DNA of 64,000 bases from Calocera cornea HHB12733 (GCA_001632435.1 KV423942.1:168763-232762), one strand, 5' to 3'; numbered from the stretch's first letter, positions 11,069 through 22,241 are shown. The notes: generated from the sequence alone by a model not told the origin. Translations and numbers: made by a program.

Positions 11069-13227
11069 CTATAATAATAACATTCTCGTTCGCCACTCTC
11101 GCATAGTATACCACAAGCCTATGTGAGCGCTGTGGGAGACGTTAGTTTCTCCTTCCGGAACGGAGCTGCGGAAGAACGCACAGTACTTGGGCCCTCCGCC
11201 CCCTTCCGGGACTGTCCAATTAATATCCTGCGTCGGCACCTATCCCGCAGGTCAGGCATTCCCATCCCAATCCATTCCCTCCGGGGCGCCGCAAACGCCG
11301 AGAGCACGCACCTTGATATCGCACAGCTTGCAATGGATGCAGTTCTGCGAGTTGATCACGAGCTTCTTGCCGCCCCACCCGACCTCCTCGACGTTCTCCC
11401 CCTCCCTCTCGCGGGCGGGCGCCGCGTCCTGCTCGACGTACTCGTACACGGATGCCGGGCAGGCCCGTCCAAGCAGACCCGCGTACTCCTCGACGTTCTC
11501 CCGCACGTGCTGCTTGCGCGCGTCCACGCCGGCGTTGAGCCGCAGGTGCACGGGCTGGTCCTCCGCGTGGTTCGTCCCCGTCAGGGAGACGGAGGTGAGG
11601 ATGTCGAACGAGAGGGGCGGCTGCGGCGGGGGGTAGTCGATGGGCTTGCAGTCGCTGAGGGGGCGTCAGTACTGCCCATAGGCCGACAGCGCAGCGCACT
11701 CACCGAGCTTTCTTGGTGTGCTCCGCATCACCCACCGTCGTATGCAGCGTCCACGGCGTGCGGCCCTTAGTGATGAGCGAGTCCACGCCGGAGTACATGA
11801 GGCCTCCCCAGAAGCCAAACTTTGCAAAGCTCGGCCTCAGGTTCCTGACCTCCCTGAGCTCGCTCCACACCCAGCTCTGCCTGATCTTCTCCTCATACGC
11901 GCTCATGTCCGCCGCCTGGCCCTGCTGGACCTCCTCCCCGAGCGCATCGTACGCCGCTTCCGCCGCGAGCATGCCCGACTTCATCGCGTTGTGGGTGCCC
12001 TTGATCTTGGGCACGTTCAGGAAGCCCGCGGAGCAGCCGATGAGCGCCCCGCCGGGGAAGTGCAGCTTCGGGATGGACTGGAAGCCGCCTTCGTTGAGCG
12101 TGCGCGCGCCGTAGGCGAGGCACTCGCCGCCTTCAAGCAGCGACTTGAAGTACGGGTGGTGCTTCATTCTCTGCGCTTCCGGTCAGGCACACTCCGCCAA
12201 CCGAGGCACCACACGCACCTGGAACTCCTTATACGGGCTGACATACGGATTGGGATAATCCAGGCCAATGACGAGCCCGACGCTGACCATCCCATCCGCC
12301 ATATGGTACAGCCAGCTCCCGCCGTACATGTCCGTGGTGAGCGGCCAGCCCATCGTGTGCACCGTCTTGCCCGCCTCGTACACCTCTGGCCGCACGCGCC
12401 ACACCTCCTTGACGCCGATGCCATACGTCTGCGGGTCCCTGCCGTCGCGCAGGCGGAACTTGTTCTGCAGGACCTTGGAGAGGCTTCCGTGCGCGCCCTC
12501 GGCGACCAGCGTGACCTTGGCCCGGAACTCCATGCCGGGCTCGAAGCTGTCCTTCATCCTGAACTTGCGGTCCAGCCCGACCTCGTTCGTCACCACGCCC
12601 AGCACGCCCGTCCCATCATCGGTGTACACCGCGCCGGCGCCGGCGAAGCCTGGGTAGATCTCGACGCCCTCAGCCTCGGCGACGCCGCCGAGCCAGGCGG
12701 TGAACTGGGAGAGGGAGACGACGTAGTTGCCGGTGTTGTTCATCTGCGGCGGGTGCGGCATGGGGTACGAGCCGGTGGCCGTCAGCCAGCGCATGGTGGA
12801 CGACGTGGCGGGCTGGGTGAGCGGGTGGCCCTCCATCGTCTTCCAGTCGGGGAGGAGCTCGTCCAGCGCGCGGGGCTCAATCACCGCCCCGGAGAGGATG
12901 TGTGCGCCTGTGGCCCCATAAGCCCGGAGCACCCGACCGCAGAGGCGCATACATGTACTGACCGACTTCGGACCCCTTCTCGAGGACGACGACGCGGACG
13001 TCCCTCCCCCGCTCCTTCTCGAGCTGCTTCAGCCTGATCGCGGCGCTGAGCCCCGCCGGGCCGGCCCCGACGATGCAGACGTCGACGTCGTCCGAGGCGC
13101 GCTCCACGTTGGCAGGGTCGAACGTGTCCCTGTCCTCTGCCCTGCGGCGGGGGGTGAGGTGCAGGGCGCGGCGGGAGGAGCTGGCTGCGGGCAGTCGCAG
13201 TTGCCGCGGGAGCACTCTGCGGAGCAT
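11069..13227 (-). CDS. ETFDH: Electron transfer flavoprotein-ubiquinone oxidoreductase, mitochondrial
   Basis: The five-exon model gives 644 aa: 12963-13227, 12219-12907, 11704-12170, 11312-11654 and 11069-11239. The enzyme passes electrons from ETF (fatty-acid and amino-acid oxidation) to ubiquinone at the inner mitochondrial membrane. The N-terminus is rich in Arg, Ser and Ala (MLRRVLPRQLRLPAASSSRR), as expected of a presequence. The FAD dinucleotide fold is CIVGAGPAGLSAAIRL. The quinone-site region EVGAHILSGAVIEP is intact. A 4Fe-4S cluster region near the C-terminus (NCIHCKLCDIK, then KYCAFF) is complete. The frame runs about 26 codons beyond the usual VPEG ending before TAG at 11069, so either the protein has a short C-terminal extension or an unseen intron removes it. 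Confidence 0.93.
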
Positions 13228-13592
13228 GGTGGGGCACGGTGTTGGGGGGGGGAGTACTAGTGGGCAGCGCACGTCGCTTAAAGCAGTCTAGTTGTGGCTC
13301 CCAAGCGCACGGGGCGAGTGATCGAGCGCGCGCCGGCTATGATCGACGGTGACGAAATGGGCCCGCACGATTGGCTTCTGCCGCACCCCCGGGCCCGGCG
13401 CCCTCAGTGACCCGCTCACGCGCCCGGCTCCGGCGGGCACACGGCGCACCTCGGTCCGCGCGTCGCGAGGCCACCCGCGGGGAACGTGATTGCACCGTGC
13501 ACGTCGGCCGGTGGCCCGGGGGATAGTGACGAACAAGTGTACTAATGACTTTGGGAGGCAAGTATCTACGGAGGGGTACAGGGAGGCGAGTT
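13228..13592. other. Intergenic, ETFDH promoter side
   Basis: This GC-rich sequence lies between the ETFDH start and the 3' end of the small gene. No coding signal is seen on either strand. Confidence 0.4.
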
Positions 13593-13598
13593 TTTATT
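13593..13598 (-). terminator. AATAAA polyadenylation signal of the small gene
   Basis: A canonical AATAAA on the minus strand lies about 160 nt downstream of the stop codon of the 25-codon ORF. Confidence 0.5.
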
Positions 13599-13755
13599 CA
13601 ACATTCACGCAGACAAGGGGGACGGAGAAGGCGGAAAGCAGTGCGTAAGAGAGGGTCAGCACGAGAAGAGACAGCCGGAGAAGCCATTCCTCTCCACGCC
13701 CGTGACCGGCACCGGGTATCTCTTCGGCTACAGCAGTACGCGGCCTTCAGTTCAG

Positions 13756-13878
13756 CTACAAGAACCTGCACGGGCGGTCAGCAGAGGGACGTACGACGAG
13801 CCGCACACACCCGTACATGCTGCGGTAGCGCGGGTCCTCGGGGAAGAAGTCGCGGTCGTCGAAGAACGAGAAGCGCAT
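13756..13878 (-). CDS. Predicted microprotein gene, 25 aa, two coding exons
   Basis: The ORF starts at ATG 13878 and reads MRFSFFDDRDFF then PEDPRYRSMYG, reaching a GTGTGT donor. The intron is 13766-13810 (45 nt, with a CTGAC branch-like motif before TGCAG), and exon 13756-13765 ends in TAG. Around it are a TATA box (14073-14078), a possible 48-nt 5'-UTR intron (GTACGC donor near 13984, CAG near 13937) and an AATAAA signal (13593). Together these make a compact transcription unit. I do not recognise the peptide. It is aromatic- and acid-rich, with no obvious signal peptide or membrane helix. A longer product using an unseen 5' exon is possible. Confidence 0.4.
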   Translation of the reverse strand: MRFSFFDDRDFFPEDPRYRSMYGCVRLVVRPSADRPCRFL

Positions 13879-14072
13879 CGTGACAGTGCAGTCAGTGGCT
13901 TGGCTGTCTATACCATCTCTGAGTCAGCACCCAGCACGGACTTTGGGCGAGAGGGAGGAGGGGCGTACTGTACGGAGTTTGGCTGTTGTAGGGGACTGAG
14001 GCGAGCGAGCTGGGCTGGAGCGGGAGCTGGAGTACTTGGTCGGATACCTCTGCCCCCTCAGAAACCCACATG

Positions 14073-14078
14073 TATATA
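14073..14078 (-). promoter_or_regulatory. TATA box of the small gene
   Basis: TATATA lies about 195 nt upstream of the 25-codon ORF start, placing a likely transcription start near 14040. Confidence 0.4.
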
Positions 14079-14079
14079 T

Positions 14080-14930
14080 GCCTTGCCCCCCGCCGCCCCG
14101 TCCTGGGCCCAGCAAGCCAGCACCTCGTACTCCCTCAAGCTGTGACCTCGCTCCCTCGCTCCTCCCGCACCGCGGCCAGCTGCTTGATCTCCCGAGGGGC
14201 TGATGCTGGATGCCGGATGCTGGATGCTGGGCGCGTACGTGTCGGGCAGTAGAGCGCGGGGTTGAAGGCGGGACGGCTGATGCACGCGCGAGTCGCCCGC
14301 GCCGGGGTGGGCGGTCAGCGACCGTGCGCTTGATCACATCTAGGTGACCGTGGAAGGCTCGCCGAGCAAGCACAGCTGGTGTGACTGATGTTTGATAGAT
14401 GATCGGCAGAGCCGCCCTCGGCCCGAGGAATGATCGGCCCGCAGCGCATCTCTGCGCGCAGCGGGCTTTGATGAGCAGAGGACGCGGGGCCGAGGTGGCT
14501 TTAGTTCCTCCTACTGTAGCAGGCTGTACGGTCTGGGACAAGTTCGGAACGCTCTGCAGCTTTAGGATCAGGATGCGCGCGGCGCGTCCCTCGGTCGGAC
14601 GGTGGTGAATCTGGTGATTGGCGGAGTTGTCTGTCTACGTGCTGGCTATACTGTATCGTGTCACACAGTGTCGCCTGCTAGTCGCGGCATTGGGCTGATG
14701 AGCGTCAGCTACGTAATGAGGACAACCAAGAGACGAGGACCGGGAACAGGTGCTGTGGTGAAAGGGGCGCGCCCGGCTACTTTCAGGAGGGGCAAGAATC
14801 TCAACTTGAAGCTGCTGTCCCTGGTGCCTCCATCCATGATAGGGCACAGTCAACAAGCGGCACAGTCCCGTCGATGTCAGGTGTCCAATTTGGCCTTGCG
14901 ATATGTAGTAGCCAGATAAGAAAGAGCAAG
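14080..14930. other. Intergenic, no gene seen
   Basis: It has short GATGCTG-like direct repeats at about 14200-14232 and nothing recognisable otherwise. Confidence 0.4.
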
Positions 14931-15206
14931 CAGATGGGCTGTATGTATCAGAATTGGTGATTGCTATCGTATACAGGTCCCGGGGCTTGGTCGTTCTGTC
15001 ATCTATTATTGGGCTGCGGGAGGAGTCACCGCGCGATGGATATGGACCGCGTCTCCAGCCTCGTGGTCGGTGGGACCGGGCGGGAACGCCCATATCATTG
15101 AGGTAGACTACACGAACTAGTCCCGGTTGATCGCTATTGTGCGTCGACTATCTGGTGGTGACTGGTTTGGGCTCTCGCTGTTCTCTTCTCGAGCTTGGAG
15201 TCCGCG

Positions 15207-15214
15207 CATATAAA
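15207..15214 (+). promoter_or_regulatory. TATA box of GFA gene 1
   Basis: CATATAAA after CGCG lies 111 nt upstream of the start codon. The same CGCGCATATAA block precedes the second GFA gene. Confidence 0.6.
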
Positions 15215-15318
15215 CTGCATCGATCAGCCGGGGCACTCACCACTTGTGCCGCCTCGCACAACTCCTCACCGAGCTCCACCGCCCTCGCCCGGTTACTCCA
15301 CCCAGTTCCCGATCACCC

Positions 15319-15854
15319 ATGTCTGCCAACCTATCTGCCGAGACGGTCGCGCTGTTCGAGCCCCTCCATGGAGAGTGCACCTGCGGGAACATCAAGTACG
15401 ACATCGTCGCCCGTCCCGCGGGGCAGCCGTTCTTGTGCCATTGTCATAACTGCAAGCGGCAGACGGGGAGCATGTTCACCTCGAACTTGATCGTCTTGCG
15501 CGAGGTGATTCCTATTTGTCTGACATGCCCGCCGCGGTGTGCTAACCGCAACGGCGGCAGACACTGAAGATCACGGGCAAGTATAAGGTGTGGTCGAGCG
15601 AGGAAGACAGAAAGGCGCGCGGTGACGACGGGAAAGAGTGGGGCGGCCTCTTCTGCCCCGAGTGCGGCACCCAGATCTGCGCCTTGCCCGACAACATTCC
15701 GGACAAGGCGATCCTTCGCATCGGCACGCTCGATCCAAAGGACCTGATGCGGCTGGGGAAACCCGTGACGGAGATGTTTTGCGCGAGGAAGATCGGGTGG
15801 CCCGCAGACGTAGAAGGGGCGGCCCAGTTTGAGGAATGGCCCACGCGCGGGTGA
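15319..15854 (+). CDS. GFA / CENP-V family protein, copy 1
   Basis: Two exons (15319-15504 and 15561-15854) give 159 aa. The domain is the glutathione-dependent formaldehyde-activating (GFA) beta fold, with its zinc cysteines in GECTCGNIKY, CHCHNCKRQTGS and LFCPECGT. The family name comes from a bacterial formaldehyde-glutathione enzyme. Most fungal members have unknown substrates, so the reaction here is not established. Together with the near copy at 17.1 kb it forms a tandem duplication with the same intron position and promoter. Confidence 0.88.
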
Positions 15855-16147
15855 ACAGGGTTGTATAAATTGACGGATGCCAGGTTGATGGGGCACACAA
15901 GAGCGATTGTACAGTACACGCGCAGGCGACTGCTTCGAGCTTGCGGAAATAGGCCGTTCTATTTCACGACACCATCTGCAAAACAACCAATATCGATACA
16001 TTTGTCGAACAAGAAGACAAGGGAACGCCGATTCTCATCTTCTCGTAAGAATATATGGTCCAGCCTGTCGTTGCAATTGCCGTTAACTTACAGGAATATA
16101 TGGGGGCACTTCCGATGGGACTCCCTGCAGCTAGATTTTGGGCGGCA

Positions 16148-16590
16148 TTGAGACGGAGGCAACTATCCAATCGGAAGCAAGTATCTAAGCGGAAGCAAAT
16201 ATTCAAGCGGAAGCGAAACCCAAACGGAGGCAAACAGGCAGACCGAGGCAAGTACCCTAGCGGCAGCAAATGCTGTGGCGGAGGCAAACACTTAAGCGGA
16301 TGCAAACATTTAGGCGGAGGCAAACACCTCAGCGGAAACAAATATTGAAACGGAGACAATTGTCCAAGCGGAAGCAAACCCCAAGCGGAAGCAACTCCCT
16401 TGGCGGAACCAAACAGCGAGGGGGAGGCAAATATTGCATGTTCGGAGGCAAATACCACGGCAGCTGGAAATACCGCAGCCGAGACAAATAGCCAAGCGGA
16501 ATTCAAGAAAAGCCTCACCGGGTGCAAACTGCGGTACCAGACTGAAGCAAAGAAAGCTGGGGGAAGTACAGACACCGAGCGGAAGTAAGT
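16148..16590. repeat. Degenerate 18 bp tandem repeat array, copy 2
   Basis: About 24 units average 18 bp, each like CGGAGGCAAAYAYYYAAG. Several consecutive units (16170-16330) keep an exact 18-bp spacing. The array shares its consensus with the one at 1648-2330. Because the unit is a multiple of three, both strands show repetitive open frames, for example G-G-x-K-type hexapeptides on plus. No start, splice or conservation supports coding. Confidence 0.85.
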
Positions 16591-16840
16591 GGACACACGG
16601 TGCTCCCGGTCGGCCGTTTGAAGTCCTAGGAACTCCATAATGTTGATGAGCTGAGGTCAACACACAGAAGGAGCACTCAGAGTTAAGATGCAAAGCGGCA
16701 TGGTCCTATCCGCCCCAAACGTCCAAATTCTAGCGTTATCCAGATAGAAAGAACAGCCAGATGGATGGTATAAGGACTGGGATTACGCATACAGCACCGA
16801 GGCTCCATGAGCCTGTCGCTTCCATTATCAAGAGGAGTGA
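16591..16840. other. Intergenic, upstream part of the GFA duplication
   Basis: From about 16750 the sequence resembles 14930 onwards, the region upstream of GFA copy 1. Nothing else is seen. Confidence 0.4.
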
Positions 16841-17014
16841 TCATCCCGGATGGATATGGGCCATGACCTCCTATATTCGGGGCTCTCCGGTGGGCGTGGA
16901 GCTTGCGAATTAGCATCGGGATACGCCCATTTGATACCAGCGACCAAGCAGATGCCCCCGCTGATGGTGTTCAGCAATGACTGGTTCTGTTCTCTGATTG
17001 AGCTCCCCTCCGCG

Positions 17015-17021
17015 CATATAA
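17015..17021 (+). promoter_or_regulatory. TATA box of GFA gene 2
   Basis: CATATAA within CGCGCATATAA lies 85 nt upstream of the start codon, matching the element of copy 1. Confidence 0.6.
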
Positions 17022-17099
17022 CTATCGCGTGCCGCATCGCACAGATGTGCAAACCCCACAACCCTCACCCGGTCCTTGACCCAGTTCTTGAGTACACCA

Positions 17100-17650
17100 A
17101 TGTCTGCCAACATACCAACCGAGGCGCCGAAGCCGTTCGAGCCGCTCCATGGCGAGTGCACCTGCGGGAACATCAAGTACGAGGTCGTCGCCCCTCCTGT
17201 GGGGAAGCCGTGCTTGTGTCACTGCAACAACTGCAAGCGGCAGACGGGGAGCATGTTCACCTCGAACGTGATCGTCTTGCGCGAGGTACCTCCTGTTTGT
17301 TTGACATGTCCATCGCGGTGTGCTTAATGCGGCGGCGGCAGACATTGAATATCACGGGCAAGTACAAGGTCTGGTCCAGAGGGGACGACGGGAAAGGGTG
17401 GAGTAGCCTCTTCTGCCCCGAATGCGGCACCCCAATCTGTTCCTTCCGCGACGACCGCCCGGACAAGGCGGTCGTGCGCATCGGGACGCTCGATTCGAGG
17501 GACCTGGTGCGTCTGGAGAAACCTGTGCTAGAGATGTTTTGCGCGAGGAAGATCGGGTGGCCGGCGGACGTGGAAGGAGCGGCGCAGTTTGAGGAATGGC
17601 CTACGCGAGACGATCTATCCCAGGTTGATGGAAGTGCAAGCATTACTTGA
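17100..17650 (+). CDS. GFA / CENP-V family protein, copy 2
   Basis: Two exons (17100-17285 and 17342-17650) give 164 aa. It is closely similar to copy 1 over the whole length, and exon 1 has the same size (186 nt). All zinc cysteines are kept (GECTCGNIKY, CHCNNCKRQTGS, LFCPECGT). It differs by a deletion of several residues after KYKVWS and a slightly longer C-terminus (DDLSQVDGSASIT). Both copies are open, so both are probably functional. Confidence 0.88.
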
Positions 17651-18047
17651 GCCGAAGCGGCGATTGTCTCACGGTGGTACAAAGAGTCCGCCAGACTCAG
17701 AGTGCTCAGAAAGGACCCGCTCTGTTCCACTTTCAGTCACACAAGAGAAGCGAAAGCAGATATTGCGTTTCCATCTCAGAAGCCTTGAACCAATTTGTCA
17801 TTGTAGTTGTCGTTAAGGTTGTGTGCAAATTTAAACCCGCCCCGATGTCGACATGGATAAGGTCGCGAGATGATGGGCCCGGGCGCGTAATGCTTCCGAG
17901 CCTGCCCTGATGCGGCAGAGTCGGCGGAGCCAATTGCCGAGTTTACGACATGTCGCCGGTGGCACGCTCAGTTCAGCTCATTCAACTTCCGCGCGCTCCC
18001 TTGCTTTGTTCGCACACCTCGCGCCGCTCTCCTGCGTCACCACGATA
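17651..18047. other. Intergenic, promoter of the Clr2 gene
   Basis: No gene or repeat is recognised. It must contain the 3' UTR of GFA copy 2 and the Clr2 promoter. Confidence 0.4.
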
Positions 18048-20606
18048 ATGAGCGACGACGCAGGAACCTCTACCTCTCAGACGGCGATCCATGGCGCGGC
18101 GATAGGAGGTGAAACCGGCCAGAATGGAGGGTTTGTGCTCCGCTTTACGCGGACAGACGCGGGGAACCCTCCGCGCCGGCCGCCCAACATTGATCCCACT
18201 CCGGTGGACGGCGTTGTCAATTATCACAAGGCAACAGAGCCTAACGATGCGAAGAGCCTCCTGTGGAGGAAAGCGGCCGGCCAGTACATTGCCGAGCAGG
18301 CTCTGGGCCGTTCTGGAGAAGGTTAGTAGTCCGCTATCTCGGGTGTTAAGTTACTAATTAGACGCGTAACTTTTGTCCAGAATCGAAGGAGTACATCATC
18401 GCGGACTTTCCAGAAGGCTACATCCTGTATAATCACTACAAAGGGCCTGCCGGATCACCGAGATCAGATCCGTACTTATATGGTAACTCGTCATCAACAG
18501 GCGACGCGTCCCGAGTTGCTGATCACATTCTCTCCATCAGGCTCATCGAAAGTGCCCAAGTTCCGGTCGTCGAAAGAGTTTGTACCTCATGCGCTGTGGC
18601 TTTACAGAAGTGCAGAAGCAGAAGATGAGCCGTGCCAGTGCCAATACTGTTCGGGAGCTTTGAGAGACAAAACAAATGCGCGGACCAAGGCGCGCGCTAG
18701 TGGTGTCTCGCCCCTGAAGCCAGAGAAGCCCAAGTCATCACCCGGGGGCTCGAATGCACCCGTTAAGCGCCGCGGCCGCCCAAGCAAAGCATCAGCTCTT
18801 GACGACTCACCACATCCTAACTCAAGCATGGGGCCCGACCACTCTCCATCACCTGCCAAAAAGAGCGCGCGACCAATAGGCGGTCTTCTACGAACTGTGG
18901 AGCCCGAACGCCACAACGATCTCGCATACTGGGAGCATCGACGATATCGCGAGAATGAGCTGGTTTGGGTACTGCTCGACCCTCCGATGCAGGGCCCGGA
19001 ACCGTGGCAGCGTATAGAGCTTTGGCCCGGGCTCGTCAAACGAGTGTCCGCCAACGAGGAGATCTATCGGAAAGGTGCAGCCGTCCCGTCGACGTACAAC
19101 ATCATGTTTCTTGCTGCGCATCAAATCGAACAAGTCGAGGTCTCCGACATCGCCCCCTTCCTCGCATACGCTGTCCCTAATGACTTTTTCGGTTGGTTGA
19201 TGTGCCAAGATCTTCCTCCCGCGTTCCGCAATGACTTGCATCGAATCGACAAATTCCGACCATTCGCATCAAAGACTGTGCCAGTCACACCGCTCGCAGC
19301 ACCTCCTCTACCGACATTTGACGATGCGTGGCCATCGTACGTGCTCGCTCTCACGCTTGCCGGCGAGATCTTCCAGAAGTGGTCCGTCTCGGACCCATAC
19401 GAGGCTGATAGGGAGTGGTACCTCGACTTCCGCTTAACGCCACCTCGCAGATTCCGCAAACCAGGCGAGGTTTATAATGCCAAGTTTGTCGAGTTCACTC
19501 TGCTGCAAGGCATGTACCTGGGCGCCGAACGCATATGGCAGAACGACCTTGTGCGGCTCAACACTCCCTGGGCGAATCTTCAAGGCTTGTCTCGTGAGCC
19601 TACTGCTGGCTCGGCAACGCGTGGGCTATTCTATGAGGTTCGCTGGATCCTGCGGAAGAAGGTCTCGAAAGACGAGAGAGAAATCATCACCGAGGGCCGC
19701 TTGTACGAGCTGGTTCCGGAGAATACCCCAGATGACATCGACACTATCAAGGAGGAGCCTGCCCCGCCTGTCGCTGCCGCCGCTCAGGTTATTGCTCCTG
19801 TATCTGCCGCTGTACCTGCACCAATTCCTCCTTATGCACCTCTCGCTCCTCCAACCGTCGCTGAGGCGCAAGATGGATCTATGGCGCCCGCCGAACCAGA
19901 TGCGTCTGCTGACATCGATATGGACGCGGCGAACCACATCGCGTCTACTGAAACGAACGGAGCTGTCGTGGCGGCTCATGCATCGGCAGATACGAATGGG
20001 ACCAACCATGTTCCGACTACTTATGGAGCGACGACGTCTGCTCAGGAAGGCATGGAAGTGGATCAAGCCCATAGCGTCACGGTCCCTACCTCGGTCTTCG
20101 TCGAAGCTCGCCCACCACCCCCTGGTACAATTGAGATCAGGAGTATGAAGAGACTCATGCTCGGCCAGCCACCTCTGAGAGGAAAAGACGGACAACCTAC
20201 CTTCGACTATCCTCATCCCCAGGCACCGCCTGGCTTCAAGTTCCGCTGCTTACACAATCCTGGTACCGTCGGTGTCACGGTGGGACCTCTGGCGATTGCG
20301 GGCCGATACTACAGACATCTGTTGGTGGAGAGTAGCCGTGTGCATCAGATCCTCGGTGATCCCGTCCGGAATGGGATCGGAAGTGACCAGCTGCAGTCGC
20401 TTGCTGGCTCGCTCCCGGGACAGCTATGCGCAATGATGCCGGTTGACTACATGTATCGTGGGCGCGCCATGATGTTTGTCGAATCTGAACGTACGGCGAA
20501 GAAGACGCTAGCTGATAGATGGGGCGTGAGCCCGGACGACTTCATGTACCGATTTGTGCTCAAGGATTCTGTCAAGCGGACGCTGGACGAGGCGGCACTT
20601 GGATGA
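18048..20606 (+). CDS. clr2: Clr2-like transcription-silencing protein (SHREC component)
   Basis: Three exons (18048-18321, 18381-18482, 18541-20606) give 813 aa. The N-terminal Clr2 region includes DFPEGYILYNHYKGP, DPYLYG, FRSSKEFVPHALWLYRS and a C-x-C...C zinc-type cluster (CQCQYC). The middle has the Clr2 C-terminal-domain signature YRENELVWVLLDPP followed by WPGLVKRVS. In fission yeast Clr2 belongs to the SHREC deacetylase/remodeller complex that silences heterochromatin. A Pro/Ala-rich, low-complexity insert (about residues 500-610) separates two conserved parts. The first two introns restore the frame exactly. Family membership is strong; complex membership is inferred. Confidence 0.85.
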
Positions 20607-20988
20607 AGTGATTTACAGGTATTCACAGCTGATCTTTGTCTCACGAGTTTCATTTCTGGGATTTGCAACAATTTTTCTATCCTTTCTCTCCATGGCGAAG
20701 CTTATAATAGCGAATAGTGGCCGCTCCCTCTCAAGGCCCTGTCTGTCCTGTACGCAGCTGGTAGGTAGCAACAATGATATCGACCAGGTTAGTCGCAGGT
20801 TTGGTGGATAGGACGTCGACTGGATGCTTGACTTCCATGGCAAGTTGCCGTCAAACGGTTTGCGAGCGATGTCCCATGCACAACTATGCATTACGGTATA
20901 CATAACCTGACATATGACATGGGGATGCGTTGCATGCGAGTGTGCGAGACAGAAGCAAGAGAGAGACAGCCCAACGCCCAACACACGC
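20607..20988. other. 3' region between convergent Clr2 and P1 genes
   Basis: No coding signal is seen. It holds the two converging 3' UTRs. Confidence 0.4.
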
Positions 20989-21683
20989 TTAGTCGAAGAG
21001 ACCGAAGCCCTGGACACGCGGTCAGCTCGGCGGGCAGATAGCACAGACCAAAGAAATGAACGCACCATGTCGTCGTCTGACTCCTCCTTCTCCTCCTCCT
21101 TCTTTTCCTCCTCCTTCTCCTCGGCAGCCTCCTCAGCAGCCGCACCGCCAGCCGCGGCCGGGCCAGCACTGCCCGCAACGGGTGCTCCGCCACCGGCACC
21201 GACGTTCATCAGCATCTCCTTGACGTCCCGACCGGCGAGGGCTTTTGCGAGGAGCGAAGCCCAGATGGGCTCGACCTCGACCTTTGCCGCAGCTGTTATC
21301 GCGTTGATCTTGTCGGCCTGTGGACGGACGGGGCGTCAGCATGCACGCAAGGAAGGAAGGAGGGTGGGCAGGAGCACGTACGGTGATCTCTACACCGTCG
21401 TCGGCGAGGATGAGCGCGGCGTAGGTTGTGGCGAGTTCGGAAGTGGCCTGCACGCACAGACACCGTTAGCACATGTCCCCAGCAGGCACCTTAGAATCCT
21501 GAGGCCCGAGCACGCCGGCAACGGCGACTCCATCCATCCTCGCCGCGGCCGATCCACCGGGTCCATCCACCTCGCGCGCATCGCATCCACCGCGCGCCGC
21601 CCCCCTCCCCTGCCCCAACCGCGCCCCGAGCCCCGCAGGCCCCTCCCGGAGGGCCAAGGACGGCGAAAACGGGTGCTCACCAT
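20989..21683 (-). CDS. RPP1: 60S acidic ribosomal protein P1
   Basis: Four exons (21681-21683, 21382-21447, 21066-21317, 20989-21009) give 113 aa. P1 pairs with P2 on the ribosomal stalk that recruits translation GTPases. The sequence starts [20 protein letters not shown]. It has the helical dimerisation domain, an Ala/Gly/Pro hinge and an acidic tail. The final exon supplies the conserved stalk ending, read as ESDDDM joined to GFGLFD. The first exon consists of the start codon alone (ATG|GTGAGC), followed by a 233-nt intron, long for this genome. Confidence 0.95.
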
Positions 21684-22223
21684 TGCTGATATGCGGATCT
21701 GTGTCGATGCGAGGGTGCGAGGGACGGCGAGGGAAGATATTTCAGGGAACGACTGGGCACGCTGGGCGGGAGCGGACGGACCCTATTTTGTACACCTGAG
21801 GAAGGAGTCTTCGAGTTGCTTCCGCGTGGTCATGCTGACCTGTCTTTGTGTTCGCAGACGGTTCAGCGGTTGTTCAGCGCGGCTCTCAGGCCTGTAGCCT
21901 CTGACATTGATCAAGTCAGAAACGTCAGAAACGCACGGCTGGACAGATCACACTGCACGGCCGAGTCGTTCTGGACTCACGCTGACACTATCTGCTCCTG
22001 TACGGTCCTGTGTCTGCTGCATGCCAGTGAACGGGGCCACTTCAAGCCTCCTGTCGTCAGTCCGCTCAGACCTGGCAGTACTGTAGTACGTGGACATTGC
22101 CTCCTTCGACCTGTCCAGCTGTAACGGCGCATCATCCTCACTCGCCAAGCCCTCTCCGCTTTCCCCCCTCTCCCTCCCCTCCCTCCCCTCCCTCTCCTAA
22201 GCCTCCACAAACCGGAACCCCCG

Positions 22224-22241
22224 CCCCCCCCCCCCCCCCCC
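22224..22241. repeat. C homopolymer (about 18 C)
   Basis: The exact length may be affected by sequencing. Confidence 0.8.

Noticed and set aside
11718..13037. Long plus-strand open frame of 439 codons
   Set aside because: It is antisense to the well-supported ETFDH exons, has no family features, and results from high GC content removing stop codons.
16148..16590. Regular array considered as a CRISPR-like structure
   Set aside because: Units are adjoining and degenerate, without conserved repeats separated by unique spacers, and the genome is a fungal nuclear one.
15964..16638. Minus-strand open frame of 224 codons with CLPPLK-like repeats
   Set aside because: It is produced by the 18-bp array, whose unit is a multiple of three. 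There is no start context, splice signal or conserved sequence.
21448..21680. Small nucleolar RNA in the first intron of the P1 gene
   Set aside because: No C/D or H/ACA box arrangement could be seen by eye.
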